Positions 25,912-34,645 of a stretch of 64,000 bases of DNA are shown here, piece after piece. The stretch's first letter is position 1. Every line of letters starts with the position of its first letter. The DNA lies in the NCBI RefSeq assembly GCF_902150045.1, contig NZ_CABFVU010000001.1, positions 620,001 to 684,000 on the forward strand, written 5' to 3'. This DNA is from Chitinophaga polysaccharea. GTDB taxonomy: Bacteria; Bacteroidota; Bacteroidia; Chitinophagales; Chitinophagaceae. Position numbers and translations under genes: made by a program. The notes under the pieces are model-generated. The model was given only the letters and a program-made list of their open reading frames with translations. It was not told the origin of the DNA and made no database searches.

Positions 25912-26934
25912 TTATTTACCACCCAGTCGTACCAGCAGCTCTTTTGTTTTCCTGATACCTTCTTCTTCAGATAATTTCTCTCCTTCATACTCAATTCCCA
26001 TGAAACCATTAAAGCCGGCATCCTTTACTGTTTTCAGGATGCGGACATAGTCGATGGTAGTTTCGTTGCCATTGGCATCAAAGTCGTACGTTTTCGCGCT
26101 CACGCCTTTAGCAAAAGGCATCAGTTCCGCCACACCTTTGTAGCGGTCGTATTCCTCCAGACAGGTGGTTTTTGCCCATGCTTCCGGTGTATTGGCTTCC
26201 GGCTTGCTCCTTTTGATACAGAAGTTGCCCAGATCAGGCAGAGTGCCACAGTTGGGCATATTCACGGTTTTCATTACCCCGCTAAGCCATTCCCCGTTGG
26301 AAGACATACCGCCATGGTTTTCCACGATCACGTTGATGCCATGTTCCTTACCAAAGGTGGCCAGTTTAGTGAGGCCATCGGCAGCCGCTTTGGCTACTTC
26401 TTCCGGCGAGCCTTCTCCCGCTGCATTTACACGGATAGCATGACAGCCAAGGAATTTAGCCGCTTCCACCCACTTGTAATGATTTTCTACCGCCTGCATT
26501 CTTTTCTTCGCATCCAGGTCGCCCATTTCTCCTTCGCCATCGCACATAATAAGTACGCTGCGAACGCCCAGGTCATCGGCACGTTTTTTCATTTCTGCAA
26601 GATAGGCCTGGTCTTTTGCTTTGTCTTTAAAGAACTGGTTCACGTATTCAATACCTTCGATACCGAATTCGTTCTTTGCACGGGAAGCGAAATCAAGATG
26701 ATTCATTTTACCGGCAAACAACGCTTTATGGAACGACCATTCCGCCAGTGAAATTTTAAAGAAAAGTTCTTGTGCAGTGGCTTCCCCGGGTTTAACGGCG
26801 GTAGCACTGTCACTTTCAGTTTTAGTGGATTTGCCGTTATTACAGGCTGCCAGGATAGCGGGCAGCATCCCCATTCCCATTGTGTACACTCCCATTTGAC
26901 GCAGAAACTGCCTGCGGTTATTAACGTTACTCAT
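25912..26934 (-). CDS. Sugar phosphate isomerase/epimerase-like TIM-barrel lipoprotein
   Basis: A 340-residue protein with a twin-arginine-type leader ([31 protein letters not shown]) that ends in a lipobox-like LAAC. The body fits the AP-endonuclease-2/xylose-isomerase-like barrel: [57 protein letters not shown] and [12 protein letters not shown]. The acidic and histidine residues in the last four strands would bind a divalent metal. Related proteins in Bacteroidota are annotated as hydroxypyruvate isomerase or inosose-type enzymes. The exact substrate cannot be inferred, but the signal places it outside the cytoplasm. Confidence 0.85.
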   Translation of the reverse strand: MSNVNNRRQFLRQMGVYTMGMGMLPAILAACNNGKSTKTESDSATAVKPGEATAQELFFKISLAEWSFHKALFAGKMNHLDFASRAKNEFGIEGIEYVNQFFKDKAKDQAYLAEMKKRADDLGVRSVLIMCDGEGEMGDLDAKKRMQAVENHYKWVEAAKFLGCHAIRVNAAGEGSPEEVAKAAADGLTKLATFGKEHGINVIVENHGGMSSNGEWLSGVMKTVNMPNCGTLPDLGNFCIKRSKPEANTPEAWAKTTCLEEYDRYKGVAELMPFAKGVSAKTYDFDANGNETTIDYVRILKTVKDAGFNGFMGIEYEGEKLSEEEGIRKTKELLVRLGGK

Positions 26935-27082
26935 ATACGTGGGTTTTAAAGTTCATGCTTCTAAAATATTCATTTACACGGCGGAAAGCAAGTTTAAACG
27001 TATAAAATTTTAAGGAAGATGAAAAAAGACAGCTACTGTTTTGCCGCGGTCCCCGGAAGATGCTGTTTGAAATGCCAGAAAG

Positions 27083-27973
27083 CTATTCAAAAGGGATTTG
27101 CGGGAAAAGCCCGTAACGGTCCGCTGCTACAGCTGCAGCAGCCTTGAGCGCCGTATTATAAGTAGCAGGTACCTGGCTGTTGTGGCTAAAAAGGAGGCGG
27201 TATTGTTCCGCATACTGCGGATAATGTTGTTGTACCGCCTGCATTACCAGCTGTTTGCTATCGGCGGCTTCTTCTCCCCATAAGGTAATGGAAGCGGGAA
27301 ACACATAGCGCGCGCCGTGCTCATAAAAAGCAGCGTATAGCCGTGATAGTTGCTCCGGCCTGTCGCTGATAAATGGCAGGAGCGGCATTAAGCTTACACC
27401 GGTCATAAAGCCTGCATTAGCACATGATTTCAGGGCCAGCAGCCGTTGCGCCGGATCGGGAGCCCCGGGCTCAAACTGCCTGCCCACTACCGGATCGATG
27501 GTACTAAACGAGAAAGTGATCATAGCCTTATGCCTGTAGGAAGCCATATCTGGTGGCAGCAGGGCCTGTTCATTGATTTGCCGGAGCAGGTCGAGATCGC
27601 GCAATACCAGTGGAGAGCGGGTAATGATATGCACCGGGAAGCGGTATTCCAGGAGCAGCTCCAGGATGCCGCGGGTGAGCATCTCTTTTTCTTCTAGTGG
27701 AAGATAAGCATCTGTTGCAGACGAAAGCACAACGAAGCCTTGTTGCTGTTTACGCGCCCTGGCGGCCAGCTGCCGGCGAAGAATAGCCAGTGCATTTTCT
27801 TTCACCGATAGCTTTTCTGCCATATTGATGCCGTACTTGCTGCCGCGGATATAACAGTACAAACAGTTGAAAGCACAGCCACTGAATGGATTGATGGTAT
27901 AATCATCCAGGAACCAGGGATCCCGTTGCTTTGTTTTGTTCAGTAATGAGGTAACCGTTATATACCTGGGCAT
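27083..27973 (-). CDS. Radical SAM protein of the spore photoproduct lyase-like (SPL) family
   Basis: A 296-residue radical S-adenosylmethionine protein. The iron-sulfur cluster cysteines are Cys33, Cys37 and Cys40 in SGCAFNCLYC. Surrounding motifs (INPFSGC, RGSKYG, FVVLSSATDAYLPLEE, ITRSPLVLRDLDLLRQI, FSFSTIDPVVGRQFEPGAP) match the Rv2578c/SPL-like family common in non-sporulating bacteria. It does not sit near sporulation or photorepair genes, so DNA repair is only one possibility. ATG 27973 is chosen; the TTG six bases upstream overlaps the promoter box. Confidence 0.87.
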   Translation of the reverse strand: MPRYITVTSLLNKTKQRDPWFLDDYTINPFSGCAFNCLYCYIRGSKYGINMAEKLSVKENALAILRRQLAARARKQQQGFVVLSSATDAYLPLEEKEMLTRGILELLLEYRFPVHIITRSPLVLRDLDLLRQINEQALLPPDMASYRHKAMITFSFSTIDPVVGRQFEPGAPDPAQRLLALKSCANAGFMTGVSLMPLLPFISDRPEQLSRLYAAFYEHGARYVFPASITLWGEEAADSKQLVMQAVQQHYPQYAEQYRLLFSHNSQVPATYNTALKAAAAVAADRYGLFPQIPFE

Positions 27974-27976
27974 ATT

Positions 27977-27984
27977 CAAAGTTA
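27977..27984 (-). promoter_or_regulatory. -7 promoter box touching the SPL start codon
   Basis: It reads TAACTTTG on the minus strand with only 3 bp before the ATG at 27973, which predicts a leaderless transcript. Confidence 0.5.
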
Positions 27985-28009
27985 TATACCCGAAGATCAG
28001 GATTTATTT

Positions 28010-28888
28010 TTATGTTATGTCAGCTGCCAGTACAGTAAGGATTCCCTGTACTACGGCTTCATGCCGCATGATACGGAAATGGCCGTCGCCCGTAATGCGG
28101 AGCGATTGTATAGCGGGGTATTGCTGCAGATAGTCATCTATTTCTGCGGCTTTAGCCAGTGTATCTGTGGTATCGTAAGCCATCCAGATCTTATCTGCTT
28201 TGATACTATTGATATACCGGTGCAGGTCCATGTCAACGAGATCTTCTTTTAACCGTTGCCGGATGAGCTGTTGCAGCACCGGCATTACCACGGGATGGAT
28301 ACGGAAAAGCCGGAGCGCTTCATTGAAGAATACGGGAGCGCTGAGCGCGGTGCTGAGCATCAGCAGGCGTGGCACATGCACCTCTTTGCGGGCAAGCGTA
28401 AGTGCAGCATTGAGGCCACCGAACGAGTGGCCAACAATAGCGTGCAGCGGGCCTTCCTGCTGCATTACCTGTTCCAGCACGTGCATCCATTGTACCAGGT
28501 TGGTACGTTTGCCACCGGAGAGGCCATGTGCCGGTGCATCGTAGGCTACTACCTGGTAGCCCTGTGCCACCAGCAAGGTGATGAGTTGCTTAAAGTGAAG
28601 CGGGCTGCCGCCCCAGCCATGCAGCAACAGAACTTTCGGACCGGTGGCTCCCCAGTGGTAGGTGGTTACTTTCAGTGGCGCATTATCAAATGGATAACTG
28701 GTTACCCGGAGTCGCTGTATCAGGGCCTGATCGCGGAACTGTTGATGTACCGGCCGGAGCTTTAGTGCAGGAGGTGTACAATACAACCGGTAAAACAGCT
28801 TTGCCGTGGTAACCGGAAACGGACGGCTCATGGCGGACAAAATCGCGCCGGTCATCCGCAGTGATAATGGTAAAACCTGGTGTTGCAT
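28010..28888 (-). CDS. Alpha/beta hydrolase controlled by the adjacent TetR
   Basis: A 292-residue alpha/beta hydrolase. LLLHGWGGSPLHF holds the oxyanion region and VVAYDAPAHGLSGG the second landmark. The nucleophile Ser155 lies in VGHSFGGLNAAL, and the base is expected in ITGDGHFRIMRHE. The substrate is unknown. It follows the TetR gene on the same strand after 37 bp. A near-copy of the TetR operator lies 4 bp before its ATG, so it is the likely regulated target and may detoxify or process the compound that TetR senses. Confidence 0.83.
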   Translation of the reverse strand: MQHQVLPLSLRMTGAILSAMSRPFPVTTAKLFYRLYCTPPALKLRPVHQQFRDQALIQRLRVTSYPFDNAPLKVTTYHWGATGPKVLLLHGWGGSPLHFKQLITLLVAQGYQVVAYDAPAHGLSGGKRTNLVQWMHVLEQVMQQEGPLHAIVGHSFGGLNAALTLARKEVHVPRLLMLSTALSAPVFFNEALRLFRIHPVVMPVLQQLIRQRLKEDLVDMDLHRYINSIKADKIWMAYDTTDTLAKAAEIDDYLQQYPAIQSLRITGDGHFRIMRHEAVVQGILTVLAADIT

Positions 28889-28892
28889 TTTA

Positions 28893-28904
28893 GACCGATT
28901 GGTT
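28893..28904 (-). promoter_or_regulatory. Putative TetR operator at the hydrolase gene
   Basis: GACCGATTGGTT differs from the perfect palindrome at 29532-29543 at two positions and shares the flanking TA. It lies in the 37-bp gap between the TetR and hydrolase genes. Confidence 0.6.
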
Positions 28905-28925
28905 TATTTTAAGGAATAAAAAAAG

Positions 28926-29516
28926 TCAGCGGCTATTCAGCCTGATTTCCTCCCTCAGCGCATCCAATACTACCAACATCTGTTTATTGTGTCCGAGTAT
29001 ACTGCTCATAAGAATAGCACCTTCCAGCATGGCAAACATACGGATAGCAAACTTGCGCTCATCCCAGTCTGGTTTGAATTCGCCGTGTTCCTTCCCGTAC
29101 TGTACCATTTTAGCAATACGCGACTGGTAATAGAGTGCCAGTTCGCTCACTTTCCTTTTCAGGCCGGGGTTGGTATCGTCTGCCTCTACGCCGAAGTTGA
29201 GCATAGGGCAGCCGCCAGCCACTTTCTGCTCCCTCGGGAAACGGGCATAATATTGGAACAACGCTTCAAACTTACCGGCGGAAGTATTGGCAGTAGCTGT
29301 TACCTGCCGCAGGTTCAGTTTTTCCTCTTCCGCGATATAATCGAACACTTCCATTACTATTTCTTCCTTGGAGGCGAAATTCCCGTACACGCCTCCCTTG
29401 GCCAGTTTCGTGGCTTTCAGGATATCGCTGATAGAAGTTCCTGCTACGCCTTTTTTGTTAAAAATAGGAGCGGCCTTTTCTATGATAAACTGGCGCGTTT
29501 TTTCTGCTTTCCCCAT
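28926..29516 (-). CDS. TetR/AcrR family transcriptional regulator
   Basis: A 196-residue repressor. The N-terminal helix-turn-helix is typical: TRQFIIEKAAPIFNKKGVAGTSISDILKATKLAKGGVYGNFASKEEI. The C-terminal ligand domain contains FEALFQYYARFPREQKVAGGCPMLNFGVEADD, which resembles the TetR_C domain of the LmrA/YxaF-like group (GCPMLN). A palindrome GACCAATTGGTC overlaps its own predicted transcription start, and a second copy precedes the downstream hydrolase gene. It is therefore likely autoregulated. Confidence 0.92.
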   Translation of the reverse strand: MGKAEKTRQFIIEKAAPIFNKKGVAGTSISDILKATKLAKGGVYGNFASKEEIVMEVFDYIAEEEKLNLRQVTATANTSAGKFEALFQYYARFPREQKVAGGCPMLNFGVEADDTNPGLKRKVSELALYYQSRIAKMVQYGKEHGEFKPDWDERKFAIRMFAMLEGAILMSSILGHNKQMLVVLDALREEIRLNSR

Positions 29517-29531
29517 ATGGGTTACAAATTA

Positions 29532-29543
29532 GACCAATTGGTC
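29532..29543. promoter_or_regulatory. Perfect palindromic TetR operator
   Basis: GACCAATTGGTC is a perfect 12-bp palindrome, 15 bp upstream of the TetR start and just downstream of its -7 box, where bound repressor would block initiation. Confidence 0.72.
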
Positions 29544-29551
29544 CATTTTGG

Positions 29552-29559
29552 CAAATATA
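29552..29559 (-). promoter_or_regulatory. -7 promoter box for the TetR gene
   Basis: It reads TATATTTG on the minus strand, 35 bp before the ATG. Confidence 0.55.
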
Positions 29560-29563
29560 TTTT

Positions 29564-29620
29564 GCGGATTTTGTCTGACTCAGGATTATGATGATTACGC
29601 TGATTTTATTTTTTGTTTTG
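29564..29620. repeat. Direct-repeat copy A of the GCGGATTTTG element
   Basis: The sequence from GCGGATTTTGTCTGACTC through GATTACGCTGATTTTATTTTT repeats that at 29636-29707, but lacks one 9-bp unit (GATTACGCT occurs once instead of twice). It lies upstream of the TetR promoter. Confidence 0.8.
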
Positions 29621-29635
29621 TAGGATTTGATCTGA

Positions 29636-29942
29636 GCGGATTTTGTCTGACTCAGGATTATGATGATTACGCTGATTACGCTGATTTTATTTTTCTGATT
29701 TTGTTTTGTTGGGTTTTTACTTTTTGATTATATCTGATTTCTTTTTTCAAGAACTACATTAATGGAAGAAGAAGCCAAACACGCTTCTTTCTTCCATTAT
29801 CTTGTACACCCTATAAAAAATTAAATTAGTATAACCAGAGTAGGCAATCTCTTATAAGATAAACTTCGTAAAAACAAAATCAGAAAAATAAAATCAGCGT
29901 AATCAGCGTAATCATCATAATCCTGAGTCAGGCAAAATCCGC
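29636..29942. repeat. 307-bp inverted-repeat element with 72-bp arms
   Basis: The left arm (29636-29707) and right arm (29871-29942) are reverse complements at 71 of 72 positions. Each arm carries two tandem GATTACGCT units. The 163-bp centre includes another hairpin (29761-29798, AATGGAAG...CTTCCATT) and no supported gene. The element ends 5 bp after the LytTR regulator stop. It fits a repeat of MITE or REP type and would also fold into a long RNA stem when transcribed. Confidence 0.85.
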
Positions 29943-29947
29943 TAAAA

Positions 29948-30646
29948 TCAAAAATTGAGAAGGCGTTCAATCGCAGGAGCATACGCGGCGCCTATAGGAA
30001 TAGGAATGTTTTTGATGTAAAGAGAGTTGCGATCCGCCCGTTCGATTTTGTTATTAGCTACAATGTAGGAGCGGTGCACACGGGTGAAAGAGCCTATAGG
30101 CAGCAGGTCTACCGCCTCCTGCATGGAGAGGCGGGAAATGAGCTTGCGGTCAGTAAGGATGAAGTTAACATAGTTACCGGCGCTTTCCAGGTAAAGGATA
30201 TCATCCAGCACAATACGGAATTGCTCGTACCCGCTTTTCACGAAAATATAATCAGGTTGTTCTTTAGTGACGGGGGCTCCGTTTTGCTGTTTCAACTGCA
30301 AGAGGTTATTAGCCTTATTGCACGCCTTCATAAAACGTATAAGGGAAAAGGGTTTGAGCAGATAATCGATCGCATCCAGCTCAAAGCTTTTCACTGCATG
30401 TTCGGAGTAGGCGGTAGTAAAAACAGTCATAGGAGGATGAGGCAGGCTGGACAAAAAATCCAGCCCGGAGATATCCGGCATTTTAATATCCAGGAACAGC
30501 AGGTCTACCTTTTCTTTGCTAAGAAAATCGATCGCTTCAAAAGCATTGGTAAAAAAACCTTTCATTTCCAGGAAAGGCACCCTGGCAGCGTGATTCTTGA
30601 TAACAGCCAGCGCCACGGGTTCATCATCTATCGCAATAGCAGTCAT
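29948..30646 (-). CDS. LytTR family response regulator
   Basis: A 232-residue two-component regulator. The receiver domain (1-120) has acidic residues IDDEP, phosphoacceptor Asp53 (LLFLDIKMPDISG), Thr in VFTTAYSEHA and Lys in LLKPFS. The LytTR DNA-binding domain (about 135-232) has FVKSGYEQFRIVLDDILYLESAGNYVNFIL and SFTRVHRSYIVANNKI. It is the last gene of a kinase / DUF4407 / regulator unit, 33 bp after the DUF4407 gene. The partner kinase is the His_kinase family protein at 31869. Confidence 0.93.
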   Translation of the reverse strand: MTAIAIDDEPVALAVIKNHAARVPFLEMKGFFTNAFEAIDFLSKEKVDLLFLDIKMPDISGLDFLSSLPHPPMTVFTTAYSEHAVKSFELDAIDYLLKPFSLIRFMKACNKANNLLQLKQQNGAPVTKEQPDYIFVKSGYEQFRIVLDDILYLESAGNYVNFILTDRKLISRLSMQEAVDLLPIGSFTRVHRSYIVANNKIERADRNSLYIKNIPIPIGAAYAPAIERLLNF

Positions 30647-30679
30647 TTTTGGCTATTTTATTTGTAAGCAATACAGGGA

Positions 30680-31864
30680 TTAACTGATTTTACCTAACAA
30701 CAATCTCCTGGCCTGTTGCCAGAGGTTTTGGTACTGCCCGTTCTCCCGGTTCTTCCACTCTTTTACGAGGGCTTCAGCCTGTTCCCGGCGCAGGTCGCGG
30801 GTAGATTCAAAGAGATGGTCCACCGTTTCCTTATCGGCCGCCAGTGCGGCAGCCTGGTAATGTTCCATCAGCTCTTTGCCGGTATCTGTTTGCAGCTGTG
30901 CCGAGGTTACTCCCTGTGCAGTAGCTGCTGCCAGCTTTTCATCGTACTCTCCTTTAGGCATCAGTATTTTACTGAGCAAGGGCATTACTTCAATAAGGGT
31001 GATGATAAATACAATAAGGCGGTAGCGTTGTTTTACCGGTGGATGTGTTTCGGTGAGCTCGTTCAGGGCTTCGACCTGCGCCAGGAAGCCATTGGTAAGT
31101 GTGCCAACGTATACGGCTTCCTTGAGGCTGTCGACGGTATGCATATGTGCTATCTGTGCCTGCAGCTGTTGCTGTTGCGGCTCCCAGGCCCTTTGCATGG
31201 CCTGCAGTTCTTCTTCGGATTTGAGGTAGGCCGATTTCTTTACCCGAGCAATGTCCGACTCCCCTATCCTGCCGGAGCCACCGGTGCCGTCGGTTTCCTT
31301 TATATAGCCATCCTTATACACTTTCATCTCTGCCATTTTCTGCGCCAGCTGTTGTTTGCCCTGGTCAAGGGATTGTTGAAGGGCGGCCATCTGGCTGGCA
31401 TTGAGCTTCACCAGTTGCGCCCGGTAAGCATCGAGCTTGGCCTGCTTTCCAAGTTCCAGCTGGGTATCAATATCTTTCTTAAACAACATTAGTACCACGG
31501 GCTGTGAAATAAACAAACCTATAGTAACGGCCAGGACTAAACGAAAAATAACCGGCATTACTTTTATACCGCCGTTGGTGCGCGACATCGCTGCGATGAG
31601 GGTACGGTCGACCGACAAAATAGCGAAGCCGAAAAACAGCGCCAGGCCGGCTACTATCATATCATCGTTCACAATGGTGGAAAAGAAATACCCCCACGAC
31701 AATGTAGCAAACATCCATGTAACCAATACAGAAATGCCAATGATCCGGTAGCGCTCTTTCTCTGTTTTACATTCCTGCAATACATCAGCATCGGCGGCGG
31801 CCAGCCACCATAAAAAGCGCGTCATGCCATCAGGCCCCTGTACCACTTCTTCTTCTTTTTTCAT
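30680..31864 (-). CDS. DUF4407 domain membrane protein
   Basis: A 394-residue protein with four membrane segments near the N-terminus (about 44-62, 68-92, 105-128 and the adjacent ISQPVVLMLF). A long, charged, probably coiled-coil region from about 130 to 260 follows, with another hydrophobic segment near RYRLIVFIITLIEVMPLLSKIL. The opening MTRFLWWLAAADADVLQEC and FFGFAILSVDRTLIAAM match DUF4407, whose function is unknown. It starts 4 bp after the kinase stop, so it is co-expressed with the two-component system and might be its sensor partner or target. Confidence 0.85.
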   Translation of the reverse strand: MKKEEEVVQGPDGMTRFLWWLAAADADVLQECKTEKERYRIIGISVLVTWMFATLSWGYFFSTIVNDDMIVAGLALFFGFAILSVDRTLIAAMSRTNGGIKVMPVIFRLVLAVTIGLFISQPVVLMLFKKDIDTQLELGKQAKLDAYRAQLVKLNASQMAALQQSLDQGKQQLAQKMAEMKVYKDGYIKETDGTGGSGRIGESDIARVKKSAYLKSEEELQAMQRAWEPQQQQLQAQIAHMHTVDSLKEAVYVGTLTNGFLAQVEALNELTETHPPVKQRYRLIVFIITLIEVMPLLSKILMPKGEYDEKLAAATAQGVTSAQLQTDTGKELMEHYQAAALAADKETVDHLFESTRDLRREQAEALVKEWKNRENGQYQNLWQQARRLLLGKIS

Positions 31865-31868
31865 TTAC

Positions 31869-33380
31869 TTACTTATTAACATCAATAGTCAGATGGATAA
31901 AAAATTCAGTAGCCGTTTGACGGATACTCAGCTCGTGCCGGTGAGGATACAATAAATTTAGTCTTTCTTTTACATTATTCAAACCAATCCCCATACCCTC
32001 TCTTTCGGGGTCATTTTCAGGGCGGGGATGCACGCTGTTATACACATCGAAGAAAACCTGCTCCGGTGTACAGCTGAGGGAAATCACGATACGGGAACGA
32101 TGCCTCAGGCTGATACCGTGTTTAAACGCATTTTCCACAAAAGGGATCAGCAGCATCGGCGCAATTTCATGCTGGCATTGGCTTTCATCTATATTTACTT
32201 CTATCAGTATATCGGGAGAAGACAAAACGCGCAGGCGCTGCAGTGCTATATAATTTTGCAGGTAAGCCACTTCCTTATCAAGTGGAATTTTTTCCAGGTG
32301 GTTATCATGTAGCATAAACCGCATCATATCGCCCAGTTTCTGGATGCCTTCGCTGGTACGGGCGGCTTCCTCCTGTAAGGCGGTACCATACAACGTGTTC
32401 AGCGCATTGAATAAAAAGTGCGGATTGATCTGTGAACGGAGGAAGTCGAGGTTAGCAGCGGAATGCCCCAATGCTTTTTTCAGGGTAACCACGGTATTCA
32501 CCTGTTTCTGGCGACTTTTAAACAATAACCAGCAAACCGGCAGCACAATGCCTGTAGAAACACCGATACCTATAAAAGTAAGCGCTGCAAACCAGCCCCC
32601 ATCGCGGTGTACCAGTGCGCGGCATATCAGCCCCATCATCACGTTACTGGCCAGGATGGTAAAAACAATATCCCGGATCAGCAGTCCTTTATTCCTGTGC
32701 CCGTCTTCAAAGTTTGGAAATACCCTGTAACGAAGCACAAAGAACACCATAATCTGTGAGGGGCCGAAGAAAAAGATCAGCAGCGCCATGTCCCTCGAAT
32801 CTGAAAAAGACAGGCAAAACAATACCACGAATATGCCGGCAGCCCAGCAGATTTCAGTGAATATCTGCCTGAAAGCCATATCTGCCACAATCCGGGGATA
32901 TAGTACGCTTACCAGGGCTTTCCGGATATAGTAATAAGCCACGTACAGCACACCCGAAAAAATGGTAGTGATAAAAGCCGTTTTTGCGAAATACATATGC
33001 GCTCCCTTTATGGTATCATATACGCCAAACAGGTAACCGTTATAGTATGAATTGGCTACCATCATCATCGCAAAATAAAATAACCCCACAGGGATCAGCA
33101 GGAACACTCCTCCCACCCACTTTCCCTTTTCAAGGAACTCCGGCACAATCACAAAGTTCACCAGCAGGAAGGTAACGTATACCAGCATTACCCGGCCCAT
33201 GGAAGGCAGCAGGAAATGGATGTAATAATCGAACACCTGGTGATACCTGGCGAATTTATCGCCATAAATACGCTGCAGCTCAAATACATTGTAAATAATG
33301 CTGGGATAAAGGATCGAAAACATCAGCAACACAAAAATGGCTGTCACGATGCCGAATTCAATTTTCTTAAATTGATTCAT
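31869..33380 (-). CDS. Sensor histidine kinase (His_kinase/LytS-like family)
   Basis: A 503-residue membrane kinase from ATG 33380; the longer reading frame start at 33434 has no support. About seven or eight hydrophobic segments fill residues 8-290. The His_kinase family box lies in LRSQINPHFLFNALNTLYG with phosphoacceptor His321. The ATP-binding N box (LLIPFVENAFKHGIS) and G box (GMGIGLNNVKERLNLL) are intact. It probably phosphorylates the LytTR regulator two genes downstream. The signal is unknown; the sensing part is the membrane domain itself because no extracytoplasmic domain is evident. Confidence 0.92.
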   Translation of the reverse strand: MNQFKKIEFGIVTAIFVLLMFSILYPSIIYNVFELQRIYGDKFARYHQVFDYYIHFLLPSMGRVMLVYVTFLLVNFVIVPEFLEKGKWVGGVFLLIPVGLFYFAMMMVANSYYNGYLFGVYDTIKGAHMYFAKTAFITTIFSGVLYVAYYYIRKALVSVLYPRIVADMAFRQIFTEICWAAGIFVVLFCLSFSDSRDMALLIFFFGPSQIMVFFVLRYRVFPNFEDGHRNKGLLIRDIVFTILASNVMMGLICRALVHRDGGWFAALTFIGIGVSTGIVLPVCWLLFKSRQKQVNTVVTLKKALGHSAANLDFLRSQINPHFLFNALNTLYGTALQEEAARTSEGIQKLGDMMRFMLHDNHLEKIPLDKEVAYLQNYIALQRLRVLSSPDILIEVNIDESQCQHEIAPMLLIPFVENAFKHGISLRHRSRIVISLSCTPEQVFFDVYNSVHPRPENDPEREGMGIGLNNVKERLNLLYPHRHELSIRQTATEFFIHLTIDVNK

Positions 33381-33652
33381 AAGGTTGATGTATTTATGGC
33401 AATAATAGCAATTGTTGGCATGCAGCAGGGGCAAAATGGGATGAAAGTGGTGTAATCCGGTATGAAATCGGGTTTGAGCCGAAATACCGCACGTCTGAAA
33501 GCATCCCCGGAAAAGTGCTGCAGGAATTTCAGGCGGTCCGGGTAAATCACCGCTGTGTAAATGTAATCCGATGAATATTAGTGTCGGTATGACAGGGATA
33601 ATTATAATAAATCGACAATGTTTATTATTTTCATCGCCTCAACACGCCTAAT

Positions 33653-34063
33653 ATGAGCACTTCCAACAGACGTAAATTTTTAGGAACCGCAGCAGCGCTT
33701 GCCGCCGGTACTGCCGCTGCCGCAGCAATCCCCTCAACAAATATGGAAAAGAAATACCCGATTGTGCATCACGTATTCTTCTGGCTGAAGAACCCTGATT
33801 CCAAAGAAGACCGCGATAAGCTGGTAGCGGGCGTAAAAACCCTGGCTAAAATAGAAACCGTTCGTGATCTGCGTGTAGGCGTGGTAGCGAGTACCGAAAA
33901 ACGCGAGGTTGTGGACAACAGCTGGGGCGTATCGGAACTGATTTTTTTCAGTGACCTTGCCGGGCAGGCCACCTATCAAAGTCACCCTATACACCTGGAG
34001 TTTATTAAAAACTGCAGCCACTTATGGGAGAAAGTGATCGTTTATGATGCCGTAGAAGTATAA
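33653..34063 (+). CDS. Dabb family (stress-responsive A/B barrel) protein with Tat signal
   Basis: A 136-residue protein. The leader SNRRKFLGTAAALAAGTAAAAAI has the twin-arginine motif RRKFLG. The mature part begins YPIVHHVFFWLKNPDSKEDRDKLVAGVKTL and contains DNSWGVSELIFFSDLAGQATYQSHPIHLEFI, the signature of the dimeric alpha/beta barrel Dabb family. The function of exported Dabb proteins is not established. The DinB-like gene follows after 9 bp. Confidence 0.88.
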   Translation: MSTSNRRKFLGTAAALAAGTAAAAAIPSTNMEKKYPIVHHVFFWLKNPDSKEDRDKLVAGVKTLAKIETVRDLRVGVVASTEKREVVDNSWGVSELIFFSDLAGQATYQSHPIHLEFIKNCSHLWEKVIVYDAVEV

Positions 34064-34072
34064 AAAGATATT

Positions 34073-34576
34073 ATGGCTACCGAATACTGGATGAGCGGGC
34101 CGGTAGAAAACATACCGGCATTACTGCAACCTGTGGCGCATGCTCTATTGCAGGCCAACCTGGAGATCAACAACCAGCTCCAGGACTTCCCGGAGGCATT
34201 GCTATGGGAAAAGCCGGCAGGACTGGCATCGCCGGGATATCACCTTCAGCACGTAACCGGGGTACTTGACCGGTTGTTTACCTACGCCAGGGCAGAGCAG
34301 CTCAGCGAGCAGCAGTTCGCCGCCCTGGCGGGCGAAGGCCAGCCAACCGCCACACTCCATCAATTGCTGGATCATTTTGACGCACAGGTGCATCAGGCAC
34401 TGATGCAATTGTCTGTTACCCCGGAAAACACCCTGACGGATTTCCGGGGCGTAGGCCGTAAACAACTTCCCTCCACAGTACTGGGATTGTTGTTCCATGC
34501 AGCAGAACATACCATGCGGCATACCGGGCAACTGCTGGTGACCACTAAAGTGTTGCTGGCTCAACAGGTCCCGTGA
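34073..34576 (+). CDS. DinB family protein
   Basis: A 167-residue four-helix-bundle protein. The three metal-ligand histidines typical of DinB/YfiT proteins are visible: HLQHVTGVLDRL, and HAAEHTMRHTGQLL near the end. The family includes thiol-dependent enzymes and proteins of unknown activity. It is probably co-transcribed with the Dabb gene. The gamma-glutamyltransferase gene starts 69 bp later and might join the same unit, which would be consistent with thiol metabolism, but this is a guess. Confidence 0.83.
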   Translation: MATEYWMSGPVENIPALLQPVAHALLQANLEINNQLQDFPEALLWEKPAGLASPGYHLQHVTGVLDRLFTYARAEQLSEQQFAALAGEGQPTATLHQLLDHFDAQVHQALMQLSVTPENTLTDFRGVGRKQLPSTVLGLLFHAAEHTMRHTGQLLVTTKVLLAQQVP

Positions 34577-34645
34577 AAATAACGGGGCTGTTACCCTTCA
34601 TGTAAATCCGGATTTTTTTAATCCGTAAATCTATAAATTAGCCCG

